NCBI GenBank assembly: GCA_019914945.1
Contig: CM034105.1
Span: 496,001-560,000 of the forward strand
From: Typha latifolia
Lineage: Eukaryota; Streptophyta; Magnoliopsida; Poales; Typhaceae
Direction of reading: 5' to 3'
Length of the DNA stretch: 64,000 nt
Shown: piece by piece, positions 23,441 to 35,264 of the stretch
How the letters are laid out: the number at the start of each line of letters is the position of its first letter
Position numbering within the stretch: the first letter of the stretch is position 1
The notes under the pieces: generated by a model
What the model was told of the DNA's origin: nothing
What the model saw: the letters and a program-made list of their open reading frames with translations, nothing else
Databases searched by the model: none
Position numbers and translations under genes: made by a program

Positions 23441-24982
23441 ATGGCTTTTCCATTATCATGGGTTCCAAGAACCCTACTCTCTCCAATCCAAAACTACCCT
23501 GAATTCCTCCTCGCCATCGCTTGCTTCCTCATCCTCAGCCGCCTTAGTAGTCGGCAAAGCCGGCTGCCGGTGACCTGGCCGGTGGTCGGCATGCTCCCCT
23601 CCGTCCTAGGCAACTGCGACCGCTTACACGACTGGATCACCGACGTCCTCCGCCTAAGCGGCTGCACCTTCGTGCTCAAGGGCCCGTGGTCGTCCTTCGG
23701 CGACGTCATCATGACCTGCGACCCGGCCAACGTCAACCACGTCTTCACCGCCAACTTCGCCAACTACCCGAAAGGTGGCGACTTCGCCAAGATATTCGGC
23801 GTCCTCGGCAACGGCATCTTCAACGCCGACGGCAAGTCCTGGGCTTTTCAACGGAAGAAAGCCCACGGGCTCATAGCAAGCCCAAAGTTCAGAGAATTCG
23901 TCGCCAACTCCACCAGAGACAAGCTGGAGAGCTCTCTCATCCCTCTCCTCGATCACTTATCCCACGAGGGGAAAGAATTCGATCTCCAAGACGTGTTCTT
24001 GCGGCTCACCTTCGACACCACCGCGATGTTCGTCTTCGGCATCGACCCGGGCTGCCTCTCAATCGAGTTCCCGACCTTGGCGTTCGCGAAGGCCATGGAC
24101 GACGCCGAGGAGATCTTGTTCTACCGCCACATCGCTCCCAAGGGTTGGCAAAATATAGAGAAAAGATTCAACTTTGGACATCACAAGAAGATGGAGAGAG
24201 CTAAGAAGGTGATAGACAAATGCATAGCCCAATATATATCCATAAAAAGAAAACTAACCAACGATGGAGACGATCTACTAACCTCCTACTTGGATTGCCA
24301 AGCTGAGGTGGGCAAAGACGGCGCTGCCTTCGAGAACTTCCTCAGAGACACGGCCTTCAACTTTATGGTAGCCGGGAGGGACACGACCAGCTCAGCCCTG
24401 ACGTGGTTCTTTTATTTACTATCCAAAAATCCACACGTGGAGGCTAAAATAGTGCAAGAGCTCAAATTGCATGCACCCAAGAACCCTAGCTTCCCCAGTT
24501 CAACTCAGCTACGTGAAATGACATACTTGCATGCAGCTCTCTGTGAGTCCCTAAGGCTATATCCTCCCGTTCCTTTCGAGCACAAGGAGGCGAGCAGCCA
24601 CGACGTGCTACCGAGCGGCATCGAGATCAGCCCCAGGAGGAGGTTGCTCTTATCTTTGTATGCAATGGCGAGAGTGGAAGGGATATGGGGCAAAGATTGC
24701 ATGGAATTCAAACCCGAGAGGTGGTTGTCGGAGTCCGGTAGGATTCGCCACGAGCCGTCGTATAAGTTCCTCACGTTCAACTCTGGGCCGAGGACTTGTT
24801 TAGGGAAGGACATGGCCATGATGCAGCTCAAAGCCGTCGCCGCCGCCATGGTCTCCCGATTTCAAATTAGGGTAGCCAATGACTTCGTCGTGAAGCCCAA
24901 GTTGTCGATAATTCTCCACATGAAGGGTGGCCTCAAGGTGACGGTGAAGAAGAGGGAAGGTTATAGTGGGTTCCATATCTAG
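23441..24982 (+). CDS. Cytochrome P450, CYP96 family, intronless, 513 aa
   Basis: A microsomal P450 of the CYP86 clan. CYP96 members include the mid-chain alkane hydroxylase of wax synthesis and the CYP96T enzymes of Amaryllidaceae alkaloid synthesis, so the likely substrate is a long-chain aliphatic, but this cannot be settled from sequence. An N-terminal membrane anchor lies at about residues 20-36, followed by a proline-containing hinge (LPVTWPVVGMLP). The I-helix motif AGRDTT is at 311-316, the ExxR pair is Glu369/Arg372, PERW follows, and the haem-binding FNSGPRTCLG at 446-455 has Cys453 as axial ligand. Length and single-exon structure are normal for CYP96/CYP86. All key residues are present. 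The first two thirds is markedly GC-rich compared with the flanks, a pattern usual for intronless genes in monocots. Confidence 0.93.
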   Translation: MAFPLSWVPRTLLSPIQNYPEFLLAIACFLILSRLSSRQSRLPVTWPVVGMLPSVLGNCDRLHDWITDVLRLSGCTFVLKGPWSSFGDVIMTCDPANVNHVFTANFANYPKGGDFAKIFGVLGNGIFNADGKSWAFQRKKAHGLIASPKFREFVANSTRDKLESSLIPLLDHLSHEGKEFDLQDVFLRLTFDTTAMFVFGIDPGCLSIEFPTLAFAKAMDDAEEILFYRHIAPKGWQNIEKRFNFGHHKKMERAKKVIDKCIAQYISIKRKLTNDGDDLLTSYLDCQAEVGKDGAAFENFLRDTAFNFMVAGRDTTSSALTWFFYLLSKNPHVEAKIVQELKLHAPKNPSFPSSTQLREMTYLHAALCESLRLYPPVPFEHKEASSHDVLPSGIEISPRRRLLLSLYAMARVEGIWGKDCMEFKPERWLSESGRIRHEPSYKFLTFNSGPRTCLGKDMAMMQLKAVAAAMVSRFQIRVANDFVVKPKLSIILHMKGGLKVTVKKREGYSGFHI

Positions 24983-27900
24983 CTATAATTTGATTTGGAT
25001 ATCTACTTGGTGACTTAATAAGATTAAACTGAATGCATGTTACAACTTCAAAAAGAAGATTATTAGTTTTATTAATTTATATGAGCTTTGTAATACTATT
25101 AAGAAGTAAATCTTGTGGTGTGTGTTGTAATCTACAATTGCTTCCATGCATTAGTATGCTTCTTCTTCTTCTTCTTTTAAGAAATGCAATATTATGATAT
25201 GTCAAATATTTATCATTTGGTAACCTATAAACTATAAAATAAATTCTCACTCCTTTTTACGGTATTGATAAACGTCAAATATATGAATACTCACTAATTA
25301 TTTTTCGACGGGAAAATTTAACGGATAACTACCATAAGAGACATTTTAAGAGTTTCTATAATTAAGGTGGTTAATATGGCATGAAAATAGATAAGTGAGG
25401 GGGGTTATGTAAAAATCGTCAATAGTTCATGGGGTTTAGGTATAACAAACAATAAATGTGAAGTTTAGAATACTCTAATGACTAATTAATTAAGGGCTAT
25501 CGCATAGTATTGGTCCAACTCTGCTAATTGAGTCTTAATGGGTCCTTCTTGGATTTGGTCTCATCTCTTGTGAGATAACCTCAGAATATATATTTTTTTA
25601 AACAAAAAACCTGGACGAGACCATACTCAAGGAGTGAAATTTTAAGTTAACAGCATCAAAATTTTCTCAATCTGGTAGAGTTGGTATATAATATTGGGGC
25701 ATAAACTTCAGGGAAAGTTGTTATTGGGTTGGACAATTTAGGATTTAATTAATTGTAAGATTATAGGCATAATACAAAGGAACATGCATAGTGACAACCT
25801 ATCTATTAGGTTTTGGGGCTCCATGGATAAGAAAGAGGCACCAAAACTGAGAGATTATAATAAATTAAGGTTAGATAGCTACACTTAAAGCCATATCAAT
25901 ATAGATGCACGAATAACAATGCCTTCCTAAGCTGGCAAGCCTACAGGTGAGCTTAATTTGTTCTCCATTTGAAGATTTATTAAGTACACAACCTATTTAA
26001 TTAAATAGGAAAATTTTCTTCTATATTTTGTATATAATTTTTATATGATACCCTGAGTTATTGAATATTATTACAATATTTGTACGCATCCTAGTATTTT
26101 AAATCCTCAAACTTGTACCTTATTGCTTGGTTTCTTCCTACTAACATTTAATAATGCAAATGTGGTTGAATAGACTTTCATCCACCTATTAATGCTCTCC
26201 AAAACCAAGAGTAGTGTTGTGGTAATCTAGTGGCAAAAGGTATCTTTTGCTTAATTTTTCAGTAAAAAGACGTTGACAAAATATTTTTAACTCCAAATAA
26301 ATCCTCTCAGTAATTAATCAAATGATAATATACCACTTGGTAATGCCAATAAGATAGTACTTAGTTGATCAAAAGAACTCAACAAAAATTACAACTTAGT
26401 AGTTACTGTATAATATTTAGAAAATAGAAGTTACAGGAGAGTGTCACAATATTATTCTGCCTTTAACTGGGCGTCTAACTGAGCCAAGACACATAATATA
26501 ATAATAAATGTAGAGATTGTGAATTAGTAAGATCGTACTATTATATATCATTTTTAATAGTTTAGGTCAAGCAATGAAAACTTATGATTTTAGATATAAT
26601 TATTCACCTCTTTCTTTGGGCATTGGCATCCTTAGTATTAAATATATTTAGTTGGCCCTTCACAACTCACAAGCTTTCACGTGTGTCTTTAATTAGAGGT
26701 CAATTTTTATTAAAGAAAATAATCCTCAGAAATGTCATAAAAAAATTTGATAGACATGGAATAAATAATATAAATAGAACGTTCATCGAGGAAAGTTAAG
26801 AGGCTATAAATAATGTGTTATATAGTTCATTGTGTTTGGCCAAAATTAAATTAGTTGGTGATGTGTTTTATTACAAGCCTCCCCCAACCAGGTGAGGTGT
26901 TTTTAAGCAAGAGAATCAAAGTGAAAGGGAAATGTTTCATAATTTCTATGGAAATGTCTTAAAATTTATACAAATGCATTGAAATAATAAAGTATATATA
27001 CATATAATTTTTTTACTCTAACTATTACGATTATATTCTCAAAGGTTTTATTTTCCACCACCAATAATATTCTAACAACCTGATATAAAAATTAATCTCT
27101 TGATCACTCATTTTTATTCAAAATAAATTCATATTCATCCTCTGAAATCATAACCCAGCATCACATTGTACTATTGAAATTTAAAAATACCATTTTTTTT
27201 CTTATGAAATATTTAAAATATTACTATCTCCATACTTACATTAGGGTGTTATAGTAATGCAGGGATAAAAAAGTGTAATTAACTTTTAAATTTATCTTGT
27301 CACACTGTCATATTACCGTCCAAATCAATGAACTAGCCGAGCTCCTTCCTTTCCATTTAGTTAAAATTAAAAAATAAAATGTTTCCCATTTATCACTGCT
27401 ATTAATTTTTTTAAATAAATAACTAATAATTATATATAATAGATAAACTGCTAATAAAATTAATATTTTATATGGCATTTTTATCTAAAAAAGAAACATT
27501 AAAAATATAAAAATAGTATAATTTAAGGGCCAAATTCCCGAGACGATGTCTCGTGTGGGTACGGTCAAAAAGGAAAAGGACAAAGCCCAAGCCCCTTAAT
27601 AAAAGCTCGGACTACCCTTCATTACTGAACCGTGCCATGCCATTGCCATTGCTATTGCTATTGCTATTGCTATTACTATTACCATTGCCATTGCCATTGC
27701 CATTGCCATTGCCACCCCAATAATTTTTATACCCACTAAAAACTAGGCGACCTGGTCCCAGTTTTCTTTTCTTTTTTCCTTCTTTCATTGAATCATTTAT
27801 TTTCTATATAAATTACCCTTCTTTAGCCCAACTCCCCAAACCCCCTCCACTATTCTTCTCTCGGTAATCCAACCCTCCATCAACTATTCTAATATCTTTT

Positions 27901-28960
27901 TACCCCTCCCTCTTTTTTAAGTTTTTACCCCCTCATAACAGTCACAATAGTACTTATTGAGGAGGGGTAACTTTAACTAAGTTAGCAAATGGGAGAGGAG
28001 AGAGGGAGAGGAAAATTTTAAGGCCCATTTCAGCATCCCAAAACTTGGAAATGGGTGTTGCTCTACTCCACTCCTCTTACTTTCTCACATTTCCCTAAGC
28101 TTTGCCCTCTCCCTCTCTCTTTATCATCAAATTTTTTTTTACCTTCCCAAGAAGAGGGGTTGCAGCTTGGCAAGGATTCTGACCCATTTGTGCCAGAGGA
28201 CACATGGAATAGGTGGGCGAAATGGCAATTATGGGCACCAAGGTTTGAGTTATGGGTAGAGGGTATTGAGGGGGTATTTGGGAAAAATTGGATGGAGATT
28301 TTAGGAATTTGGGTACTGTGATTAGTAGTTAACATGGCTAGTTATTACCACTCCCAAAAGCAGTGTCAGTGGGCTTGATATTGAGATGGCCCATTCATAT
28401 CAGCCCAACCTATTAATGGTATTTAATTAGGAAAAAATAGAGGAGATTAGAAGTTGTAGGTGATGGTTTGCAACAATGGTCATAATAGAGTACAAAAAGA
28501 AAAGAAAAGAAAAGAAAAACAAACGAAGGTCTGGATTAGGGCAAGATAAAGGCTACTTTGACCAGATTATGTTTCAAGTCACGAATCTTTTTTTTAAAGA
28601 CCAAGCACTGGACTCTGGAGTGGATGGCTATGATTGGAGCATGCTAATATGTTATCAAATATCACTGTTAGTAGATTCCCTCCTCTACTTAGTAATAGTA
28701 GTAGTAGTATTAGTAGGAGTGCAATAATGAGGCATTAGGGCATCCCTTTGGGGATGGAGACAAAGCAAGCAGCCGAAGGCCACGTGAGTCAGTTTTAAGT
28801 TAGATTTTTCTGGGACAAAATCAGTAAGATTTTGACATCAATTAACATCCTAAAATAGAAGTAACATTACTATATAGCGTCCAAAATTGGTTTTCCGGAA
28901 AATATATAGCTTGCCAAAAAAAAAAGTGCATATATTTTTGCCTCCAAGAACAAAGAGGAG
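24983..28960. other. AT-rich spacer between the P450 and the receptor kinase
   Basis: About 4 kb with the P450 3' UTR, AT-rich sequence, a hexanucleotide array (27640-27714), a small fold-back with TTACCCCCTCAT/GAGGGGTAA arms at about 27926-27971, and an AAAAG run at 28496-28516. A Trp-rich open frame without an ATG occurs at 28146-28321 (see findings). No gene is called. Confidence 0.6.
27640..27714. repeat. CCATTG/CTATTG hexanucleotide array
   Basis: About twelve 6-base units in tandem, alternating blocks of CCATTG and CTATTG (two units with ACTATT or ACCATT). It lies in the spacer, about 1.3 kb before the receptor kinase TATA box. Confidence 0.85.
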
Positions 28961-28970
28961 TAAGCAGTAG

Positions 28971-28978
28971 TATAAATA
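28971..28978 (+). promoter_or_regulatory. TATA box of the LRR receptor kinase
   Basis: TATAAATA lies 596 bases before the receptor kinase start codon, just before a GA-rich leader. This predicts a long leader of about 560 bases unless an intron is removed from it. Confidence 0.5.
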
Positions 28979-29334
28979 AGAATGATAAGAGAGAGAGAAA
29001 GAGACACCATTGCCTGCGCTTCCGGGCTCCATATGACTCTTGGGTGAAGCTTAAGCAGGCTCTTCGCTTCGCCACTAATCTACGCCTCTCTCATATGGTC
29101 AGCTCCTTCTTCCTTTGATCCTCCGCACACTTGGTAAGCGTACCTTACTTGCACTACTACTATTGCTGCTGCTCTCTTTCTTATTCTGATCACTCTTTTG
29201 TAGCTCTCTTCTTGTAGATTCCATCTATAGTGTCCACCGTTGCCATCAAGTAAGCAAGTTTTTATCCCCATCTTTACCATCTCCTGTTCAAAGAAGCTTT
29301 CTTTCACTACCAAGTAGTAAGAAGTACCGCCACC

Positions 29335-29376
29335 ATGCTCAAATGCTCAAGAATATCGCTCTTGTTTAGTGTTTGA
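29335..29376 (+). CDS. Upstream ORF (13 codons) with strong start context in the receptor kinase leader
   Basis: The ATG at 29335 sits in GCCACCATGC, a strong initiation context, and ends at TGA after 13 codons. Other short uORFs open near 29030, 29094 and 29451. If the leader is transcribed as predicted from the TATA box, scanning ribosomes would meet several start codons before the receptor kinase ATG. Confidence 0.35.
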   Translation: MLKCSRISLLFSV

Positions 29377-29566
29377 AATCTTCTCCTTTTTGTAGTTGGT
29401 CACCATCTTCTATTGTTTCCATAGTGCAATAGGCTCTCAGAAGCACTCCAGATGTTGCAAATGGTGTTTTCTTGTTAAACTTGAACTCCACCTTCATCAT
29501 AGTAGTAGTTATCGCCACCGCCACCGCCACCTCAACTAGAGAAGAGAAACACAAACGAGGAAATCC

Positions 29567-32500
29567 ATGACTACAACCATTGAACAAATCTTCCTCCCAT
29601 TTCTATTGATCACCTTCTTCTCCATCTTCACCCCAATACTTTCCCTCACCCCAGATGGCAAAGCTCTCCTCTCCCTCTTAGAAACATCCATCACCACATC
29701 ACCTTCTCTCCTCCCCTCATGGGACCCGTCCCACCAAAACCCTTGCTCATGGCAAGGCATCACCTGCTCACCTCAAGGCAGAGTCATCTCTATCTCCCTC
29801 CCAAATACCTTCCTTAATCTTTCTTCTTTTCCCTCACAGCTCTCCTCCCTCTCCTCTCTCCAACTCCTTAATCTCTCCTCAACCAATATATCAGGACCCA
29901 TTCCCCCTTCTCTTGGCTCTCTCTCCTCTCTTCGCCTTCTTGACCTCTCCTCCAACTCCCTCTCTGGCCCCATTCCTCCCCAACTTGGATCTTTAACCTC
30001 TCTACAGTTCCTACTCCTCAACTCCAACCACCTCACTGGTTCCATCCCACCTGCATTATCCAATCTCACCTCTCTGCAAGTCCTCTGCCTTCAAGACAAC
30101 CTCCTCAACGGCTCAATCCCATCCCAACTTGGTTCTTTAGTCTCTCTTCAGCAGTTTCGTATTGGCGGCAACCCGTCTCTCACCGGGGAAATCCCACCGC
30201 AGCTCGGGCTGCTTATAAATCTCACCACCTTTGGGGCCGCCGCCACCGGTCTCTCCGGGCCGATTCCACTGGAGTTTGGCAAACTAGTAAATTTGCAGAC
30301 ATTGGCTCTATATGATACTGATGTCTCTGGCCCAATACCGCCTACATTGGGCTCATGCTTGGAGCTCAGGAATGTCTATCTGCACATGAACAAGATCAGT
30401 GGCTCCATTCCGCTCGAATTGGGTAGACTACAGAAGCTCACAAGCCTGCTTCTGTGGGGTAATTTGATCACGGGATCGATACCCAGTGAGCTTTCAAACT
30501 GCTCATCGCTGGTGGTGCTTGACCTCTCTGCTAATAAGCTTTCTGGGAAAATTCCAGGTGAGCTCGGGAAGTTATCAATATTGGAAGAGCTCCATCTTTC
30601 AGATAATATGCTTTCAGGTCCTATCCCTGATGACCTAAGCAACTGCAGTAGCTTGACTGCGCTGCAACTGGACAAGAATGCATTGTCTGGTTCCATTCCA
30701 TGGCAGATTGGCAACTTGAAGTTCTTGCAGAGTCTCTTCTTGTGGGGCAACTCAATTTCGGGCATGATTCCTCCATCATTTGGGAACTGCAGCGAGCTAT
30801 ATGCGCTGGATCTCTCCAAGAACAAGCTTACAGGGAGTATCCCAGATGAGATATTCGGTCTAAAGAAGCTATCCAAGCTTCTTCTCTTGGGGAATTCCTT
30901 AACCGGCGAACTGCCGCGTAGTGTCTCCAATTGCCAATCTTTAGTGAGGCTGAGACTTGGAGAGAATCAGCTCTCTGGTGAGATCCCAAAGGATATTGGT
31001 AAGCTGCAAAACCTTGTGTTCTTGGATCTGTATACTAATCATTTATCTGGTAGATTGCCTATTGAGATCGCCAACATCACCGTTTTGGAGCTGCTGGATG
31101 TGCACAACAATCATTTCACAGGGGATATCCCTCCGCAACTGGGAGATTTGATGAACTTGGAGCAGCTTGATCTTAGCCAGAATAGCTTCACTGGAGAAAT
31201 CCCTTTGAGCTTTGGCAATTTCAGTTATCTGAATAAGCTCATTCTGAACAACAATTTGCTCACTGGGTCATTACCGAAATCTATGAGCAACTTGCAGAAA
31301 CTGACCATGCTTGATTTGAGCAAGAATAGTTTATCAGGTCCAATTCCTCCTGAAATTGGCTTCTTGAAGAGCTTGAGCATTAGCTTAGATTTGAGCTCTA
31401 ACAAACTTGAGGGAGAATTACCTGAGGAGATTTCTGGTCTCACACAGTTACAGTCATTGGATCTTTCAAACAATATGCTCTCTGGGAGGATTACAGTATT
31501 GGCAATGCTTGCAAGTTTGACATCTCTCAACATCTCATATAACAACTTCTCTGGGCCAATTCCTGTGACTCCATTCTTTCGCACACTATCGGCCAATTCC
31601 TATGTTCAGAATCCAAGTCTCTGTGAGTCTTTTGATGGGTATACTTGTTCATCGGACCTAGTGCGCAGAACTGCTCTCACATCCATCAGAATAGTAGCTC
31701 TTGTCTGTGCTATCCTGGGCTCATTTGCGCTACTGTTTGGTGCAATTTTGATTCTGATAAATAGGAAGAGAAAACTAGCAGCAGAGAAAACAAAGAAATT
31801 ATCTCCTGGAATGGATGATTTCTCCTACCCTTGGACCTTCATTCCATTTCAGAAACTAAACTTCACCATTGACAACATTTTGGATTGCTTGAAGGATGAA
31901 AATGTCATTGGAAAAGGATGCTCTGGAATTGTGTACAAAGCCGAGATGCCCAATGGGGAGATCATTGCTGTGAAGAAGCTCTGGAAGACAAAAAAGGAAG
32001 AGGAACCTGTAGATGCATTCGCAGCTGAGATTCAGATTCTCCGGCACATCAGGCATCGAAACATTGTCAAACTATTGGGTTATTGTTCGAATAGATGCAG
32101 CAGGCTCCTCCTTTACAATTACGTTCCCAATGGCAATCTGCAGCAGCTTCTGCAAGCGAATCGAAACTTGGATTGGGAAACAAGGTACAAAATCGCAATT
32201 GGGTCTGCACAAGGTTTAGCCTATCTTCACCATGATTGCGTTCCATCCATTCTTCACAGAGATGTTAAGTGCAACAACATACTATTGGATTCAAAGTGTG
32301 AAGCTTATTTGGCAGATTTTGGGTTGGCAAAGCTGATGAATACCCCAAATTTTCATCATGCCATGTCTAGGATAGCTGGTTCTTATGGTTATATAGCACC
32401 AGGCAAGTGATTTTTCATGAATTGTTGCAATTACATGCTCTTCATGTTTGATTTAATTGTACTGATGAAGCTTGTATGACTATGCAGAGTATAGTTATAC

Positions 32501-32870
32501 CACAAATATAACAGAGAAGAGCGATGTGTATAGCTATGGTGTGGTTCTTCTGGAGATCTTAAGTGGACGGAGCGCCATAGAACCGACAGTTAGCGATGGC
32601 CTCCACATTGTCGAGTGGGTGAAGAAGAAGGTGGGGAGTTTGGAACCTGCAATGAATGTCTTGGACCCAAAGCTGAGAGGCATGGCTGATCAGATGGTGC
32701 AGGAGATGCTGCAAACACTGGGGATTGCCATGTTCTGTGTCAACTCATCCCCATCAGAGCGTCCTACCATGAAGGAAGTGGTGGCTTTGTTGACGGAGGT
32801 GAAGAGCCCACCTGAAGAATGGGGGAAGACTTCACAGCAGCCTCTCATGAAGCCTCCCAGAAGTGGCTGA
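29567..32870 (+). CDS. LRR receptor kinase of subfamily XI, RGI/RGF-receptor type, 2 exons, 1072 aa
   Basis: A plasma-membrane receptor kinase closely resembling the Arabidopsis RGI5 type (At1g34110), a class that binds root meristem growth factor peptides. Exons are 29567-32402 and 32488-32870. Signal peptide is about 1-26, then the Cys-pair cap (NPCSWQGITCSP). About 23 LRRs follow, with the receptor-class words FRIGGNPSLTGEIPPQLG and LALYDTDVSGPIPP. The transmembrane helix is about 708-732. In the kinase domain, GKGCSG starts near residue 782, then AVKKLW (Lys near 803), HRDVKCNN near 897, DFGLAK near 917, and APE at the exon junction. All catalytic residues are present, so it is an active RD kinase. 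The intron has a GC donor (AG|GCAAGT); it is the only way to join APE in frame. The C-terminus EEWGKTSQQPLMKP matches the family end. Ligand identity is inferred from family only. Confidence 0.95.
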
Positions 32871-33491
32871 TAGATAGTTCTATTCTTTGCTCACTCTTCT
32901 GTTTTCAAATTTAGAGAGCTGTCTTGGTCATTTTTCGTTCATTCATCTAAGGATGCAAGGTTTTTATCAAGTTGGGAAGATGAGAGGATAAGAGCTTTTG
33001 GGTGTTTAATTTGATCGTGTTAGGATTGTACAGTTTCTTCACATTGCAGCCAACTCAGAATCTTTTAATGGAAATTGGAGCTAGTCTTCTCTTGCTAACT
33101 GTGATAGATCTTAAAAGAGAGAATCCAAGATACACAGTGTGAATTTTAAAGAGAAGAGTGATAGAGTTAGGATTGCTGTGATATGAAATAAATTTGTTAA
33201 CTGATGAATCGTATCTATTCACATTTCAGCATTTGGTTACCTTTCATTTATGTCAGATATAAACGGAGAGAAAATAGGAATTCTTTTTTTAATCCTAATC
33301 TCTATCACAACTTTATGTTAATAGGCGACCAAAATGAGATTTAGCAAACTGTTGAATGCCCACAAACAGAGATATACAAATAATGGATACAAGTACGTAA
33401 AATAAGGAATTTTCTCATAAATGTGGCAAAAGATCCCAGCTTTATTCATCAAACATAGTTCAAAACTCTAAATGAAGAAGACCCACCTCAC

Positions 33492-33989
33492 CTACTCATC
33501 CAACTGCTTGAGTTCCGCCTTGAGCTGCTCCATCTTGAGCCCCATCGATCTCTGCAGCGCCATCCTCTCCTTCTCCGGCAGCTTCGCGAGCAACCCATCG
33601 AACATGTCGAGCACAACCTTCACGGCATCACGAGCGCACTCCGCTTCCTCATTGAAGTACACCGTCTCCTTCGACTCCAGAGCCGCGTCGATCTCCTCTC
33701 GCGCCTCCGCGAACTTGGCATTGATCTCGTCCACCTCGTTGCTGTGATCGATCGATTCTCCATTGCTGAAACTACGGCGGAACCCGAAGCGAGCGCTCAA
33801 ATAAGTCGCAGGAAACTCGTCGAACAGCTGGTGGGCAGAGCGAAAAGTTGAGATGGGTAGGAAGCAAAGGTGATGTTTTGGGGGTTGTAGGGGAATTCTT
33901 GGGAGAGATGGCGATATGGGTCTTGCAGAGCATCGAAGAGGGTATTGGGAGATGGACTTTTGGAGAAGAGATCGAGCGTTTCGTTGCAT
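33492..33989 (-). CDS. Small organelle-targeted protein of unknown function, 165 aa
   Basis: Not recognised by name. The start at 33989 gives MQRNARSLLQKSISQYPLRC, an Arg/Ser-rich N-terminus without acidic residues that looks like a mitochondrial presequence. The same frame extends to 34142, but that part encodes a low-complexity run from a GA microsatellite and is more likely leader. After about residue 80 the protein becomes a highly charged helical domain: DEINAKFAEAREEIDAAL, then AKLPEKERMALQRSMGLKME near the end. No catalytic motif is visible. It is a single exon, convergent with the receptor kinase (621 bases between stops). I believe the C-terminal domain is conserved in plants, but I cannot assign a function. 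Confidence 0.65.
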   Translation of the reverse strand: MQRNARSLLQKSISQYPLRCSARPISPSLPRIPLQPPKHHLCFLPISTFRSAHQLFDEFPATYLSARFGFRRSFSNGESIDHSNEVDEINAKFAEAREEIDAALESKETVYFNEEAECARDAVKVVLDMFDGLLAKLPEKERMALQRSMGLKMEQLKAELKQLDE

Positions 33990-34017
33990 CTTTTCCTCGA
34001 GGTTTTTGTTAGAAGTG

Positions 34018-34042
34018 GGGAGAGAGAGAGAGAGAGAGAGAG
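34018..34042. repeat. (GA)n microsatellite
   Basis: About 12 GA units just upstream of the small organelle-targeted protein, in its likely leader. Confidence 0.85.
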
Positions 34043-34643
34043 GCACTGAAAGACGGTGGAAATCAACAATTTGGATTTCGTTGTGTTCGGTGTCAAAAGG
34101 AGCGACAGTGGCTTCTACAAGTTGGGGAAAAAGAGATTCCATAAGCCCATGGGCTTTCTAGATGGGCTTACTAGATGGGAACTAATAATAAGTTAAACAT
34201 TGTACTCTTCTCCATCTATATTATTCAACCATGATGAAAGGTGAATCAATCAATATGTAACATAGATGATATAGAAAAAAAAAAAGAGAGGCTGTGCCCA
34301 CAAACACTCTGCAAACATTCTACAAATAGTGTAGACATGGCATCATCCCATACATGGAGAGATAGATAAAGTATACATAGACACTCACCCAAACAACTCT
34401 AGGAAGAGTTTACTGTGATCAGACTGCTAAAAATGGTTCAGTTGAGAACAAAGTAACAACTCTGCAGCTTCCCCTCATTCAACTTCTACACTATCCTGAG
34501 TGAGTTGCTAATCACCTACTTCTGAACAACTCCTTCATCCCCTGCATTACTTTCAACAAACAACTCCACTCATGCTAGTGCATCCATATATAGATATGCG
34601 CTAGAAATATACAAGTCAAATCATCAAGAAGAATTCCTGCAAT

Positions 34644-34991
34644 ATGGCGCGGCAAATTCTCCTCCACAGCTTGGCGGAAGCCACAACAAAATCATCTGTC
34701 GGTGCAGCAGCAGCTTTCGTGGCACTATGTGCTCTCACTCTCATGGCATGCGCATCGCATTCTAGGCGGTGGTGGCGTTTCATGGCTTCACATCGACGGA
34801 GCTCTGACCCAGTGATCAGCATTCAACAAGTCCAGCCAGGAGTAGAAAACGAAGCTTGTATCTGGCAGAAGGGCATTCTAATGGGAGGGAAGTGCCAACT
34901 CCCTGAATTTTCCGGTATTGTTATGTATGACTCTGCTGGAAACCTCATGGCTCCCGGCCATCCTCATGCGACAAGCTCCATGAACTGGTAA
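34644..34991 (+). CDS. Small one-pass membrane protein of unknown function, 115 aa
   Basis: Single-exon frame from ATG 34644. Residues about 15-37 form one hydrophobic helix (AAAAFVALCALTLMAC), then a basic stretch (SHSRRWWRFMASHRR), which predicts a type III or tail-in membrane protein. The C-terminal part has WQKGILMGGKCQLPEFSGI and VMYDSAGNLM. I recall this block (WQ-x-ILMG-x-KC...DFSG-x-x-YYDS) from a family of short plant proteins of unknown role; this is memory, not a search. Its 3' end converges with SG1 (273 bases between stops). Confidence 0.6.
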   Translation: MARQILLHSLAEATTKSSVGAAAAFVALCALTLMACASHSRRWWRFMASHRRSSDPVISIQQVQPGVENEACIWQKGILMGGKCQLPEFSGIVMYDSAGNLMAPGHPHATSSMNW

Positions 34992-35264
34992 AAAAACCTT
35001 TCTGCACGAGAAGTGTCTTTTGTCAATTACAAGTTGAAGAAAAAAAGGTTCCCTTTGGTTCTCCAACCTGGCAGTCATGTAGTAGAGATATATTAAGATC
35101 AAGATGACAATTTACTAAGCTCAACTGAAATTTATAAATGCATGTCATTTCTTTAAATCTTAAAAAATTACACCAAGTTTTCTTTTGCCCGTCTGTCATT
35201 GTCCCTTCATCTAACGAGTCTATCCTTGATTACAAAATTGATATTGCATCAAACAATGGGTATC

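Noticed and set aside
33990..34142. N-terminal extension of the small organelle-targeted protein
   Set aside because: Encodes a low-complexity SLSLSL run from a GA microsatellite; the downstream ATG gives a better presequence.
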